In this document: one piece after another, positions 1-5,866 of the stretch
Layout of the letters: the number at the start of each line of letters is the position of its first letter
How positions within the stretch are numbered: the stretch's first letter is position 1
Assembly (NCBI GenBank): GCA_902773215.1
Contig: CACYDQ010000411.1
Coordinates: 1-5,969 of the forward strand
Length of the DNA: 5,969 bases
Direction of reading: 5' to 3'
DNA from: an uncultured Spirochaetaceae bacterium
GTDB taxonomy: Bacteria; Spirochaetota; Spirochaetia; Treponematales; Treponemataceae
Notes under the pieces: generated by a model
The model's input: only the letters and a program-made list of their open reading frames with translations
What the model was told of the DNA's origin: nothing
The model's database searches: none
Position numbers and translations under genes: made by a program

Positions 1-423
1 CAGGGTCATCGCGGACACCTTGAGCCCGTAGCCGTGCATGATCAGCCCGCCCTTCCTGAGGTTGGCGGCATCGTCTTCCGTAAGGGTCAGCACTATGCTG
101 CCGGAGCTCTTCTCCGTCTCCAGGTCGCCGTTCGCGAACCCCGCGCCCTTGACCCCGCCGTAGCCGAGCGGCTGCCAGCCGGAGGAACCGACCCCGTAGA
201 CCTTGAACTTGTGGTAGTCGGCCTTTATGTTCTTGTACTTGACCTCGATCGTGTCCCCGGCCTTCACGTCCGAGAAGGCGGCGGAGTCCACGGTGACGTT
301 ATCCGACCAGGACAGCTCGACCGTCCGGTTCAGCAGCTTGACGGAGCTTTCTGCCCCCAGAAAGCTTGCGAAGGCGGCGAGCAGGGCCGCAAGAACGAAT
401 GTTCTTCTTATATAGTCTCTCAT
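1..423 (-). CDS. Exported beta-rich protein, possible carbohydrate-binding module (N-terminal part)
   Basis: Partial gene: the 141 visible codons start at the ATG at 423 and run off the left edge with no stop. Residues 1-24 look like a Sec signal peptide: a basic start (MRDYIRRT), a hydrophobic core (FVLAALLAAFASFLG) and likely cleavage after FLGA. There is no lipobox cysteine, so a soluble or surface protein is expected rather than a lipoprotein. The mature part alternates hydrophobic and polar residues (TIEVKYKN, HKFKVYGV, SIVLTLTEDDA) and reaches GGLIMHGYGLKVSAMTL. That pattern resembles beta-sandwich modules seen near polysaccharide-degrading enzymes in gut Bacteroidetes and spirochaetes; this is recognition of style, not a proven family match. 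The gene follows the chemoreceptor by 30 nt and is probably the last visible gene of the operon. No Shine-Dalgarno sequence precedes the ATG, and the upstream frame reaches the chemoreceptor stop codon without another start. Confidence 0.7.
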   Translation of the reverse strand, partial: MRDYIRRTFVLAALLAAFASFLGAESSVKLLNRTVELSWSDNVTVDSAAFSDVKAGDTIEVKYKNIKADYHKFKVYGVGSSGWQPLGYGGVKGAGFANGDLETEKSSGSIVLTLTEDDAANLRKGGLIMHGYGLKVSAMTL

Positions 424-434
424 ATATGAAGAAC
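391..434 (-). promoter_or_regulatory. Start-codon hairpin with a competing downstream hairpin
   Basis: Seen in the sequence: 428-434 (GAAGAAC on the plus strand) is the inverse of 401-407 (GTTCTTC), and 423-427 (TATAT) is the inverse of 410-414 (ATATA). Together they make a 12-bp stem with a 2-nt bulge (408-409) and an 8-nt loop (415-422). The start codon at 421-423 sits at the stem-loop junction. A second perfect 6-bp hairpin, 391-396 with 401-406 and a 4-nt loop, uses the same 401-406 segment, so the two folds exclude each other. A role in translational control or temperature sensing is inference; it could also be a DNA-level dyad or chance in an A/T-rich patch. Confidence 0.45.
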
Positions 435-436
435 AA

Positions 437-451
437 AAGTCCGGCGGGCTT
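437..451 (-). terminator. Weak hairpin with U-rich tail between chemoreceptor and exported-protein genes
   Basis: In minus-strand RNA the segment reads AAGCCCGCCGGACUU, a 5+1 stem with one C-A mismatch and a 3-nt loop, followed by UUUGUUCUUC. It lies just after the chemoreceptor stop codon. It resembles a weak intrinsic terminator or attenuator that would lower expression of the exported protein, but the stem is short and the U-tract is interrupted. Confidence 0.2.
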
Positions 452-453
452 AG

Positions 454-2541
454 TTACGCTCCCTTGAACTTGCGCACGTCGGCCCCGAGCCGGGTTACGC
501 TCGTGTCCAGGGACTCCACGCACTTGTCCAGCCTCATGCCGCTCTTGACGACCCCCTGGGCTATGTCGGACATGCTCGCCATGCTGCCCTGCACCGCCTC
601 GAGCGAGCCGCGCAGCTTGTCCATCTCCTCAAGGATTCTCCGGCTTCCGTCCGCCATCTGGGTGGAGGAGGAGCGCACGTTCTCCGTCGTCCTGTCCATT
701 CCTTCCAGAGTCGCGATGACACCGCGCGACTCCTCGTTCTGCTCCTCAAGGGAGCCCCGCACCGACTGCACGAGGGAGTCAGTCTCGTGAATCCTCTCCG
801 ACACGCCGGAGAATGCGTCGCTGGACTCCTGGGAGGCCGACACGATGTCCCCGATGCTGTCCTGTATGTTCTTGAGCTGCTCGCCTATCGTCTTGGACTG
901 GCCGGAGGATGTCTCGGAAAGCTTGCGGATTTCGTCCGCGACGACCGCGAAGCCCTTTCCCGCCTCGCCCGCGTGGGCAGCCTCGATCGCCGCGTTCATC
1001 GCGAGCAGGTTGGTCTGGCTCGCTATGGACGCGATGGCGGTGTTGGCCTCCTGAAGCATCTTGGACTGCTGCTCTATCTGCGAGATGCGCTCGTTCACCT
1101 TCTCCTGCTTGGACATGCCGCTCTGGGCCTCCCTGTCCAGCATGGCGAACGCACTCGCCATGGACTCCATGGAGCCGCTTATCTGCTCTATGCCCTTGAC
1201 CAGATGGCCGACCGCCGACGAGGACTCGCGGATGCTCTGAGTCTGGCTGTCGATCATCTCGCTGACGGTGGAGATGCTGGTCGCCACCCCCTTTATGACG
1301 GTCGAAGTCTCGTCAAAGCCGTCCGACTGCCTCCGCACCTGCTCCTGCACGTTGCCTATGCCCAGGCGGATGCTCGTCATGGAGTCGGACACGGACGAGA
1401 CGCTCTCCTTCATGTCCTTGGACACCTCTTCCAGGACGGAGCTTGAGTTCCCTATCGTCCCGACCATGCTCTCAAGCCTCTCCGAGAAGAGGTTGAAGCC
1501 GTTCGCGAGCAGGGCGGCCTCCTTGGTGTGGTAGTCCGGGTAGCGGCGGCTGAAGTCCCCCTTGGCGATGAGCTCGCAGCCGGAAGCCATCTCCTTGAAG
1601 TGCCGGGACACGCGGTTGGACAGGATGGTATCTGTCGCGATCATCAGCAGGATGAGGACGGCGATGCCGGCTATGACGGAGACCACCATGCCGTGATACA
1701 CGCCGGAGAAATCCGACTCAGGCCCGTCCACGACGACGAACCAGCCCGAGCCGGATATGGGCATCACTCCGTAGAAGTGCCCGTCTTCGACGAAAGACTT
1801 CGCGCTCCCGTCCAGATATGCCCGCCTGCTGTAGGCCTTGAAGCCGACGCTGTCAAAGTAATTCCCGCTCATCAGGAGGGAAGGATCGTCGTTCGTCAGG
1901 TACAGGCCCTCGCCGTCCACTATGTGAACCCTGCTGTTCTGCGACAGGCTGATGTTCCTCACCATCTCGCTGAGAGCGCTCAGGTAGATGTCCGCCGCGG
2001 CGACCCCGGCCAGATCCCCGGCAGCATCGAAGGCCGCGCACGAAAGCGTGATGCACAGGGTACCCTCCATCGCGTCCACGTATGGCTCGCCCCGCGCGAC
2101 CGAACCGCGCGCGCTGACGGCATCCTTCCACCAGTCGCGCGAGCTGGGGACCCAGTCCTCCTCCGGCACCCAGTCCGCCCCGTCAATGTAGAATCCGCCT
2201 TCCTCGTAGCGCGATGTCACCGTCGCATAGTAGATGTCGTTGCTCCCGCCGCCCATCATGTCCGTGGCCTTGTGTATGAGGCCGTCCAGCACCACGGAAT
2301 CCGCGGCGGAGGAGGCCGCCATCGCTATGTCGCTGACCCGCGTCTCGTACGGGATGAAGATATTCTCGACCTGCCCGACCAGCGTCTGCATCGTCCGCTC
2401 CACCAAGCTGACCGTGGACTGCCTGATTATCCGCCGCGCCAGGAACACGGATGTCGCGCCCAGGAAGAGCGTCGCCAGCAGCATCGAGCCTATCGTCCCT
2501 ATAAGGACCTCCGTCCTGAGCGATATCTTGTTTCTTTCCAT
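454..2541 (-). CDS. Methyl-accepting chemotaxis protein with double-Cache sensor
   Basis: A 695-residue membrane chemoreceptor that should pass ligand signals to CheA/CheW and so to the flagellar motor. Visible order: TM1 about 11-36; extracytoplasmic double-Cache domain about 40-280; TM2 about 284-304; HAMP-like linker about 305-358; long coiled-coil signalling domain 360-695. The hairpin tip at about 508-545 is highly conserved (QTNLLAMN, NAAIEAAHAGEAGKGF, ADEIRKL), which makes the family certain. In the sensor, RDWW (135-138), PYVDA (153-157) and ADIY (183-186) fit dCache_1 and resemble the amino-acid-binding version. About 24 heptads lie on each side of the tip, longer than the enteric 36-heptad class. 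The protein ends KFKGA with no NWETF-like CheR-docking tail. The ATG has a GAGGAAG Shine-Dalgarno 7 nt upstream. The gene starts 30 nt after the second LuxR regulator and shares its orientation, so co-transcription is likely. The ligand cannot be named. Confidence 0.97.
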   Translation of the reverse strand: MERNKISLRTEVLIGTIGSMLLATLFLGATSVFLARRIIRQSTVSLVERTMQTLVGQVENIFIPYETRVSDIAMAASSAADSVVLDGLIHKATDMMGGGSNDIYYATVTSRYEEGGFYIDGADWVPEEDWVPSSRDWWKDAVSARGSVARGEPYVDAMEGTLCITLSCAAFDAAGDLAGVAAADIYLSALSEMVRNISLSQNSRVHIVDGEGLYLTNDDPSLLMSGNYFDSVGFKAYSRRAYLDGSAKSFVEDGHFYGVMPISGSGWFVVVDGPESDFSGVYHGMVVSVIAGIAVLILLMIATDTILSNRVSRHFKEMASGCELIAKGDFSRRYPDYHTKEAALLANGFNLFSERLESMVGTIGNSSSVLEEVSKDMKESVSSVSDSMTSIRLGIGNVQEQVRRQSDGFDETSTVIKGVATSISTVSEMIDSQTQSIRESSSAVGHLVKGIEQISGSMESMASAFAMLDREAQSGMSKQEKVNERISQIEQQSKMLQEANTAIASIASQTNLLAMNAAIEAAHAGEAGKGFAVVADEIRKLSETSSGQSKTIGEQLKNIQDSIGDIVSASQESSDAFSGVSERIHETDSLVQSVRGSLEEQNEESRGVIATLEGMDRTTENVRSSSTQMADGSRRILEEMDKLRGSLEAVQGSMASMSDIAQGVVKSGMRLDKCVESLDTSVTRLGADVRKFKGA

Positions 2542-2548
2542 AATACAG

Positions 2549-2555
2549 CTTCCTC
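2549..2555 (-). promoter_or_regulatory. Ribosome-binding site of the chemoreceptor gene
   Basis: The minus strand reads GAGGAAG here, 7 nt before the ATG at 2541. This is normal spacing and fixes the chemoreceptor start. Confidence 0.75.
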
Positions 2556-2571
2556 TCTTATGAATTCCTTT

Positions 2572-3993
2572 CTATATAATTCCCATGAGACGGGCTTCCC
2601 ATACGGCCTGGGTCGGGGAGGAGACATCCAGCTTGCGGTAGATGTTCTTCATGTGGAACTTGACCGTGTTCACGCTGATGAAGAAGCAGTCCGCAATCTC
2701 CTCGTTCGACTTGCCCTGCTCCAGGAACTTGAGCACGCCAAGCTCCATCTTGGAGAATTCCACGTCCTTCTTCCTCGCGGGCTTCAGGTAGAGGGGGTAC
2801 CATGCAGCCATGTCCCTCGTGTCCTCCGCCAGGCGCATCAGGTAAGGAGTCTCGCCCTTCACCCATATATACTCCACGAGCAGGGGCAGGAGGGCCGCCC
2901 CCTCGTCAGCGACCAGGCGGTAGTAACCCCTCCTTCTGGCAGTCCTCAGCACGGAGTCGAGCGAGCGGAATGCGAGCTCCTTCTCGTCCGAGCGGAAAAA
3001 GCATATCGCGAGCAGCAGCTCAAGCTCGCAGAGGTCCATCTCCCTCCTGCCCTCCTCGAGCAGGGGGCGGAGCTTCTCGGCGAGGGCCTGCACCGCCATG
3101 TGCTTTCCCAGGACGATGTAGCAGCGGATTTTTATCATGTAGCGGTACAGGTCCAGCATGCAGAAGTCCATAATCTCGTCGGGAGCGTCGCTTCCCATCC
3201 AGCCGGCGATCGCGGCATGGTTCCCCTCATACAGGAAGGAGTAGGCCTCCGCCGCGTCGATGTTGTTGGAGAACTCAAGCGCCCCCTCCGTCTTCGCGAA
3301 GCGGCGGATGTTCTTTACGTAGCAGGTCACGTTGGCCGCCTTTCCGCTCGCGAGCAGTATCTTGGTCTGCAGGTAGAGGGCGGCGAAAAGGAGCCGCCTC
3401 TGCTGGTCGTTGTCGAATTCCTTTATCGTCCTGCTGACCAGGAGGCCCGCTTCCATGAGCTTGTTCTGCTGGTACAGCCATTCGGAGAGGCACAGGTTGT
3501 ACATGGGAAGGATCAAGTAGTCTGGGTACAGGCACTTCAAGCCCTGCAGGAAGTCGTCCTTCCTCCTCACCAGGAAGGGCCCCAGGCGGGTATAGTCTAT
3601 CACGCCGTTCAGGACGAAAGGCCGTCCTGCGGTAACCTGTATGAAAGGCACGAACAAGCCTATCTCCTGCATGTGCCCGATTATCTCGACGAGCCTCTTG
3701 ACCGTAATCCCCGGGTAAGTAATCTCCATGCCCATCCGGGCCATGCTGTCCTTATCGAACTTATCCAGAAATTCCCCCGCCCCGGCAAGATTCCCGCTCA
3801 TAATCATGATGACGAAGAGCCCGGTAAAACAGCGCGGATATGCCTTCAAGTCCTCGGGTGTCAGGGCAGCGTAAGAGTCCTTTTCCCTCCATATATCGAC
3901 AAGATAATAGCTTCTCAGGAAAGAGGCCAATCTCGTTGAGAGCTCTTCCGCCGGGACAAGCTTTTTCTCCGCCTCCACAGTCTCGTTCTCCAT
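2572..3993 (-). CDS. LuxR-family regulator, MalT-like helical region without STAND ATPase (copy 2)
   Basis: Predicted 473-residue cytoplasmic transcription factor. Residues about 411-473 are a LuxR/GerE helix-turn-helix: EQGKSNEEIADCFFIS, then the recognition helix VNTVKFHMKNIYRKL. The preceding ~390 residues are helical and resemble the MalT-type TPR region, best seen in RREMDLCELELLLAICFFR, then RRGYYRLVADEGAALLPLL. MalT/LAL regulators normally carry a STAND ATPase (Walker A and B) before this region; none is visible here, so this is a reduced form. The start is chosen at 3993 because GGAG lies 8 nt before it; an in-frame ATG at 4023 would add 10 residues but has no Shine-Dalgarno. The gene begins 45 nt after copy 1, its paralogue, and ends 30 nt before the chemoreceptor. 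Operon neighbours are probable targets or partners, but target genes and inducer are unknown. Confidence 0.92.
   Translation of the reverse strand: MENETVEAEKKLVPAEELSTRLASFLRSYYLVDIWREKDSYAALTPEDLKAYPRCFTGLFVIMIMSGNLAGAGEFLDKFDKDSMARMGMEITYPGITVKRLVEIIGHMQEIGLFVPFIQVTAGRPFVLNGVIDYTRLGPFLVRRKDDFLQGLKCLYPDYLILPMYNLCLSEWLYQQNKLMEAGLLVSRTIKEFDNDQQRRLLFAALYLQTKILLASGKAANVTCYVKNIRRFAKTEGALEFSNNIDAAEAYSFLYEGNHAAIAGWMGSDAPDEIMDFCMLDLYRYMIKIRCYIVLGKHMAVQALAEKLRPLLEEGRREMDLCELELLLAICFFRSDEKELAFRSLDSVLRTARRRGYYRLVADEGAALLPLLVEYIWVKGETPYLMRLAEDTRDMAAWYPLYLKPARKKDVEFSKMELGVLKFLEQGKSNEEIADCFFISVNTVKFHMKNIYRKLDVSSPTQAVWEARLMGII
3112..3168. repeat. 57-bp direct repeat inside the LuxR paralogues (copy in gene 2)
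   Basis: This segment matches 4579-4635 with a single base difference and covers the codons for DFCMLDLYRYMIKIRCYIV. The sequence around it is far more diverged between the two genes. It may be a footprint of gene conversion or recent duplication, or reflect strong constraint. Confidence 0.85.
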
Positions 3994-4000
3994 GTTTTTT

Positions 4001-4007
4001 TCTCCGC
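4001..4007 (-). promoter_or_regulatory. Ribosome-binding site deciding the start of LuxR copy 2
   Basis: The minus strand reads GCGGAGA, with GGAG 8 nt before the ATG at 3993. The alternative ATG at 4023 has no purine-rich site at proper distance, so the shorter protein is preferred. Confidence 0.65.
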
Positions 4008-4038
4008 TAATGTCAGCTTCCATAAATTCTGATATGCC

Positions 4039-5499
4039 CTAAATAATCCCCAGAAGCCGGGCTTCCCACACCGCCTGATAGGCGGAGCCCGCATCCAGTT
4101 TCTTGTAGATGTTCTTCAGGTGGAACTTGATAGTGTTCTCGCTGAGGAAAAAGAATTTCGCCAGGTCCTTCTTGTCCTTGCCCTGCTCCAGGAATTTCAG
4201 GATTGAAATCTCTATCTTGGAGAAAACTGCCCCGCCCCTGTTGACAGGCTTAAGGTAGAGGGGGTAGCTGGCCGCCACGCTGCGCGTCACCTCCAGCAGT
4301 GACATCAGCCAGGGGGTCTCGCCCTTGGTCTTTATGTAGTGCACCAGGAGCGGAAGGAGGGCAGGGCCCTCGTCCGCGAGCAGGCGGAAGTAGCCCCGCC
4401 GCCTGGCAATCCTGAGCGCGCGCCCGAGCGCGATGCAGGCAAGCTCCTTCTCCTCCGTGCGGAAGTAGCAGACGGACAGCAGCAGGTCCAGCTCGCACAG
4501 GTCCATGGTCCTTCTCCCCTCCTGAAGGAGCGGCCTCAGCCGTTCCGCGAGGGCGACCACCGACATATACTTCTTGTTGACGATGTAGCAGCGGATTTTT
4601 ATCATATAGCGGTACAGGTCCAGCATGCAGAAGTCGTCGAACTCGTTCGGCGCCTCGCTGGCCAGCCAGCCGGAGACGATTTCGTACTTGCCGTCAAAAA
4701 GGGCGGCGTAGGTTTCCGCCGCATCTATGTTGTAGGAGAACTCCAGCTCGCCCTCGTAGTGCGCGAACCTGCGGACGCTCTTTATGTAGCCGTAAGCGTC
4801 GGGTATCTTGTCGCTGGCGAACTCGACCTTTGCCTTCAGGTACAGGGCGACGAACATGAGCCGCCTCTGCGTCTCATTGTCAAATTCCTTTATTATCCGC
4901 CTTACGATTTTGCCCGCCTCGGCGACCCGGTTATTCTGGTAGTACCATTCGGCAAGGCCGAGCTCGTATGTGGCGGGGGCTATGTCCGGGTCGTACAGCC
5001 AGCTTATGCCATCGATGAACTGCTCCTTTTTCCCCTCAAGGAAAGGCCCCAGGCGGGTGAAGTCCATCACCCCGTTCAGGACGGTCGGGCGGCCCGCGCT
5101 GATGACTGATTTCATGCGGATTTTCAGCTCCTTTACCTTCCAAAGCGCTTTCAGGAACTGACTGAGGCTGACACCGGGGAACACAAGGATGAAGGTATGG
5201 CGGAGCCAGTAATCCTCGTCCATCCCTTCTATGATTTTCCACGCCTTGTCCAGCTCGCCGTCCATCACGTAGTTAAGGAAGAGCCCGCAGACGCAGCCGT
5301 ACCTGTCCTTCAGGTCATCCTCGGACAGGGCATAGAAGGATTCCTTGTCCCTCCTCACGCCGATCAGGTAGTAGCCGTCCAATACTTTGATGACGCGCTC
5401 GTTCAGCTCGTCCGCGGGGACAAGCCCGTTCTCCGCAAAAGAAGCTCCCTGTAAGGAATCAGCGGTGGCGGGAGCCATATCGCCAAGCTTGCTTTTCAT
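4039..5499 (-). CDS. LuxR-family regulator, MalT-like helical region without STAND ATPase (copy 1)
   Basis: Predicted 486-residue cytoplasmic transcription factor, paralogue of the next gene over its whole length. The C-terminal helix-turn-helix (about 424-486) matches copy 2 at 40 of 62 positions in a hand alignment. Shared landmarks upstream are GRPTVLNGVMDFTRLGPFL (136-154), DFCMLDLYRYM (289-299) and the MalT-like LADEGPALLPLL (374-385). No Walker A or B motif is present. The turn region reads GKDKKDLAKFFFLS where the family usually has SNxEIA, so DNA contacts may differ from copy 2. The frame stays open upstream to 5694, but that extension would cross the promoter and leader, has no counterpart in copy 2, and is rejected. 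The ATG at 5499 is preferred; a GTG at 5505 is closer to the AGGAAGG site and would add two residues. It is the first gene of the likely operon, preceded by its own promoter and a folded leader. Confidence 0.92.
   Translation of the reverse strand: MKSKLGDMAPATADSLQGASFAENGLVPADELNERVIKVLDGYYLIGVRRDKESFYALSEDDLKDRYGCVCGLFLNYVMDGELDKAWKIIEGMDEDYWLRHTFILVFPGVSLSQFLKALWKVKELKIRMKSVISAGRPTVLNGVMDFTRLGPFLEGKKEQFIDGISWLYDPDIAPATYELGLAEWYYQNNRVAEAGKIVRRIIKEFDNETQRRLMFVALYLKAKVEFASDKIPDAYGYIKSVRRFAHYEGELEFSYNIDAAETYAALFDGKYEIVSGWLASEAPNEFDDFCMLDLYRYMIKIRCYIVNKKYMSVVALAERLRPLLQEGRRTMDLCELDLLLSVCYFRTEEKELACIALGRALRIARRRGYFRLLADEGPALLPLLVHYIKTKGETPWLMSLLEVTRSVAASYPLYLKPVNRGGAVFSKIEISILKFLEQGKDKKDLAKFFFLSENTIKFHLKNIYKKLDAGSAYQAVWEARLLGII
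4579..4635. repeat. 57-bp direct repeat inside the LuxR paralogues (copy in gene 1)
   Basis: Partner of 3112-3168, in the same orientation, with one synonymous difference (a TAC/TAT tyrosine codon). See that entry for interpretation. Confidence 0.85.
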
Positions 5500-5625
5500 G
5501 TCCACGGACACCTTCCTGCCTGCACAAGATAGCCCGACGAGGGAGGCCTGACAGGCACCTCGCCGGGCTGCACCCCAGCAAAGCCAACGGCCCGCAGGGA
5601 TGCGGGGCTTCTCTTTATTAAGAGT
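5500..5625 (-). promoter_or_regulatory. Structured 5' leader of the LuxR-chemoreceptor operon
   Basis: Predicted untranslated leader of about 126 nt between the inferred start of transcription (about 5625) and the ATG at 5499. Visible hairpins: 5611-5624 (CTCTT/AAGAG, right at the 5' end); 5591-5606 (CCCGCA/TGCGGG, 4-nt loop); 5567-5579 (GCTG/CAGC); and 5531-5569, an 11-bp stem capped by an inner GCCT/AGGC stem at 5546-5556. The 11-bp stem is fully paired only in minus-strand RNA, where its odd position is a G-U pair; on the plus strand it would be an A-C mismatch. The 5567-5579 hairpin and the long stem share bases and exclude each other. Bases 5552-5557 could also pair with 5517-5522, which touch the AGGAAGG site. 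It matches no riboswitch class I recognise. Confidence 0.5.
5511..5517 (-). promoter_or_regulatory. Ribosome-binding site of LuxR copy 1
   Basis: AGGAAGG on the minus strand. It lies 11 nt before the ATG at 5499 (rather long) and 5 nt before a GTG at 5505, so the exact start is open by two codons. The bases just 5' of it can pair with the loop of the long leader hairpin. Confidence 0.6.
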
Positions 5626-5631
5626 ATACCC

Positions 5632-5660
5632 ATTGTACCCCTGTCGCAGGAGCTTGTCAC
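5632..5660 (-). promoter_or_regulatory. Sigma70-type promoter of the operon
   Basis: On the minus strand, GTGACA (5655-5660) and TACAAT (5632-5637) each match the -35 and -10 consensus at five of six bases and are separated by exactly 17 nt. The predicted start is an A near 5625. The 50 nt upstream (to about 5710) are rich in A-runs, like an UP element. A loose dyad GATT-6-AATC at 5682-5695 could be an operator but is short. Confidence 0.72.
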
Positions 5661-5783
5661 CTACCCTAATGAATAGTTTTGTGATTTTTCTCAATCTTTG
5701 TTTAAGGAATGCACGAAAAAAGGAACCATTCAGCAGGAACCGCGCGTGGCTTTCAGAATGACGGAGGGTTTTGAGGGAAACCG

Positions 5784-5816
5784 CCGGGAATTTTCCCTTC
5801 CCGGAGGCCGGAAGGG
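5784..5816. other. Two overlapping hairpins in the htpG-luxR intergenic region
   Basis: CCGGGAA (5784-5790) pairs with TTCCCGG (5798-5804), and CCCTTCC (5795-5801) pairs with GGAAGGG (5810-5816). The two share bases, so only one can form at a time. Neither is followed by a U-tract on either strand. They may be part of the 3' end of the htpG transcript or a remnant; no function is assigned. Nothing else recognisable lies between here and the promoter except A/T-rich DNA. Confidence 0.4.
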
Positions 5817-5819
5817 GGG

Positions 5820-5857
5820 CCCGACCCCGCCGTGACAGCGGGGCCGGGGTTTTCTTC
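5820..5857. terminator. GC-rich terminator-like hairpin downstream of htpG
   Basis: Arms 5820-5830 and 5838-5848 form an 11-bp stem with a 7-nt loop, starting 18 nt after the htpG stop codon, where a terminator is expected. In minus-strand RNA all pairs form, with one G-U, but the stem is followed by C-rich sequence. On the plus strand one pair becomes an A-C mismatch, yet the stem is followed by TTTTCTTCT. So position and pairing favour htpG, while the T-tract favours transcription in the other direction; it may act both ways. Confidence 0.6.
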
Positions 5858-5866
5858 TATTATATA

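Noticed and set aside
787..1446. Open frame of 219 codons on the plus strand
   Set aside because: Antisense to the most conserved part of the chemoreceptor signalling domain, with no motif of its own.
2615..2623. GGGGAGGAG resembling a MalT box
   Set aside because: It is inside the coding sequence for the LuxR helix-turn-helix of copy 2, is single, and has no promoter nearby; probably chance.
1528..3939. Open frame of 803 codons on the plus strand
   Set aside because: It lies antisense to the chemoreceptor and LuxR copy 2, whose products have unmistakable family motifs. Its translation is rich in H, R, V and L with no recognisable domain, as expected from the reverse strand of GC-rich genes.
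3994..4023. Ten-residue extension of LuxR copy 2 from an ATG at 4023
   Set aside because: No Shine-Dalgarno precedes 4023, while GGAG sits 8 nt before the ATG at 3993. It remains possible but is less likely.
5623..5628. TATACT as an alternative -10 element
   Set aside because: No acceptable -35 lies 16-18 nt upstream (the bases there read TCCTGC or similar), whereas TACAAT has GTGACA at exactly 17 nt.
5500..5694. N-terminal extension of LuxR copy 1 to an ATG at 5694
   Set aside because: The extension would span the -10/-35 elements and the hairpin-rich leader, has no counterpart in the paralogue, and would start upstream of the predicted transcript.
5709..5774. Small plus-strand ORF (21 codons, begins MHEKRN)
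   Set aside because: The only purine-rich site overlaps its ATG, there is no good promoter, and the composition looks random.
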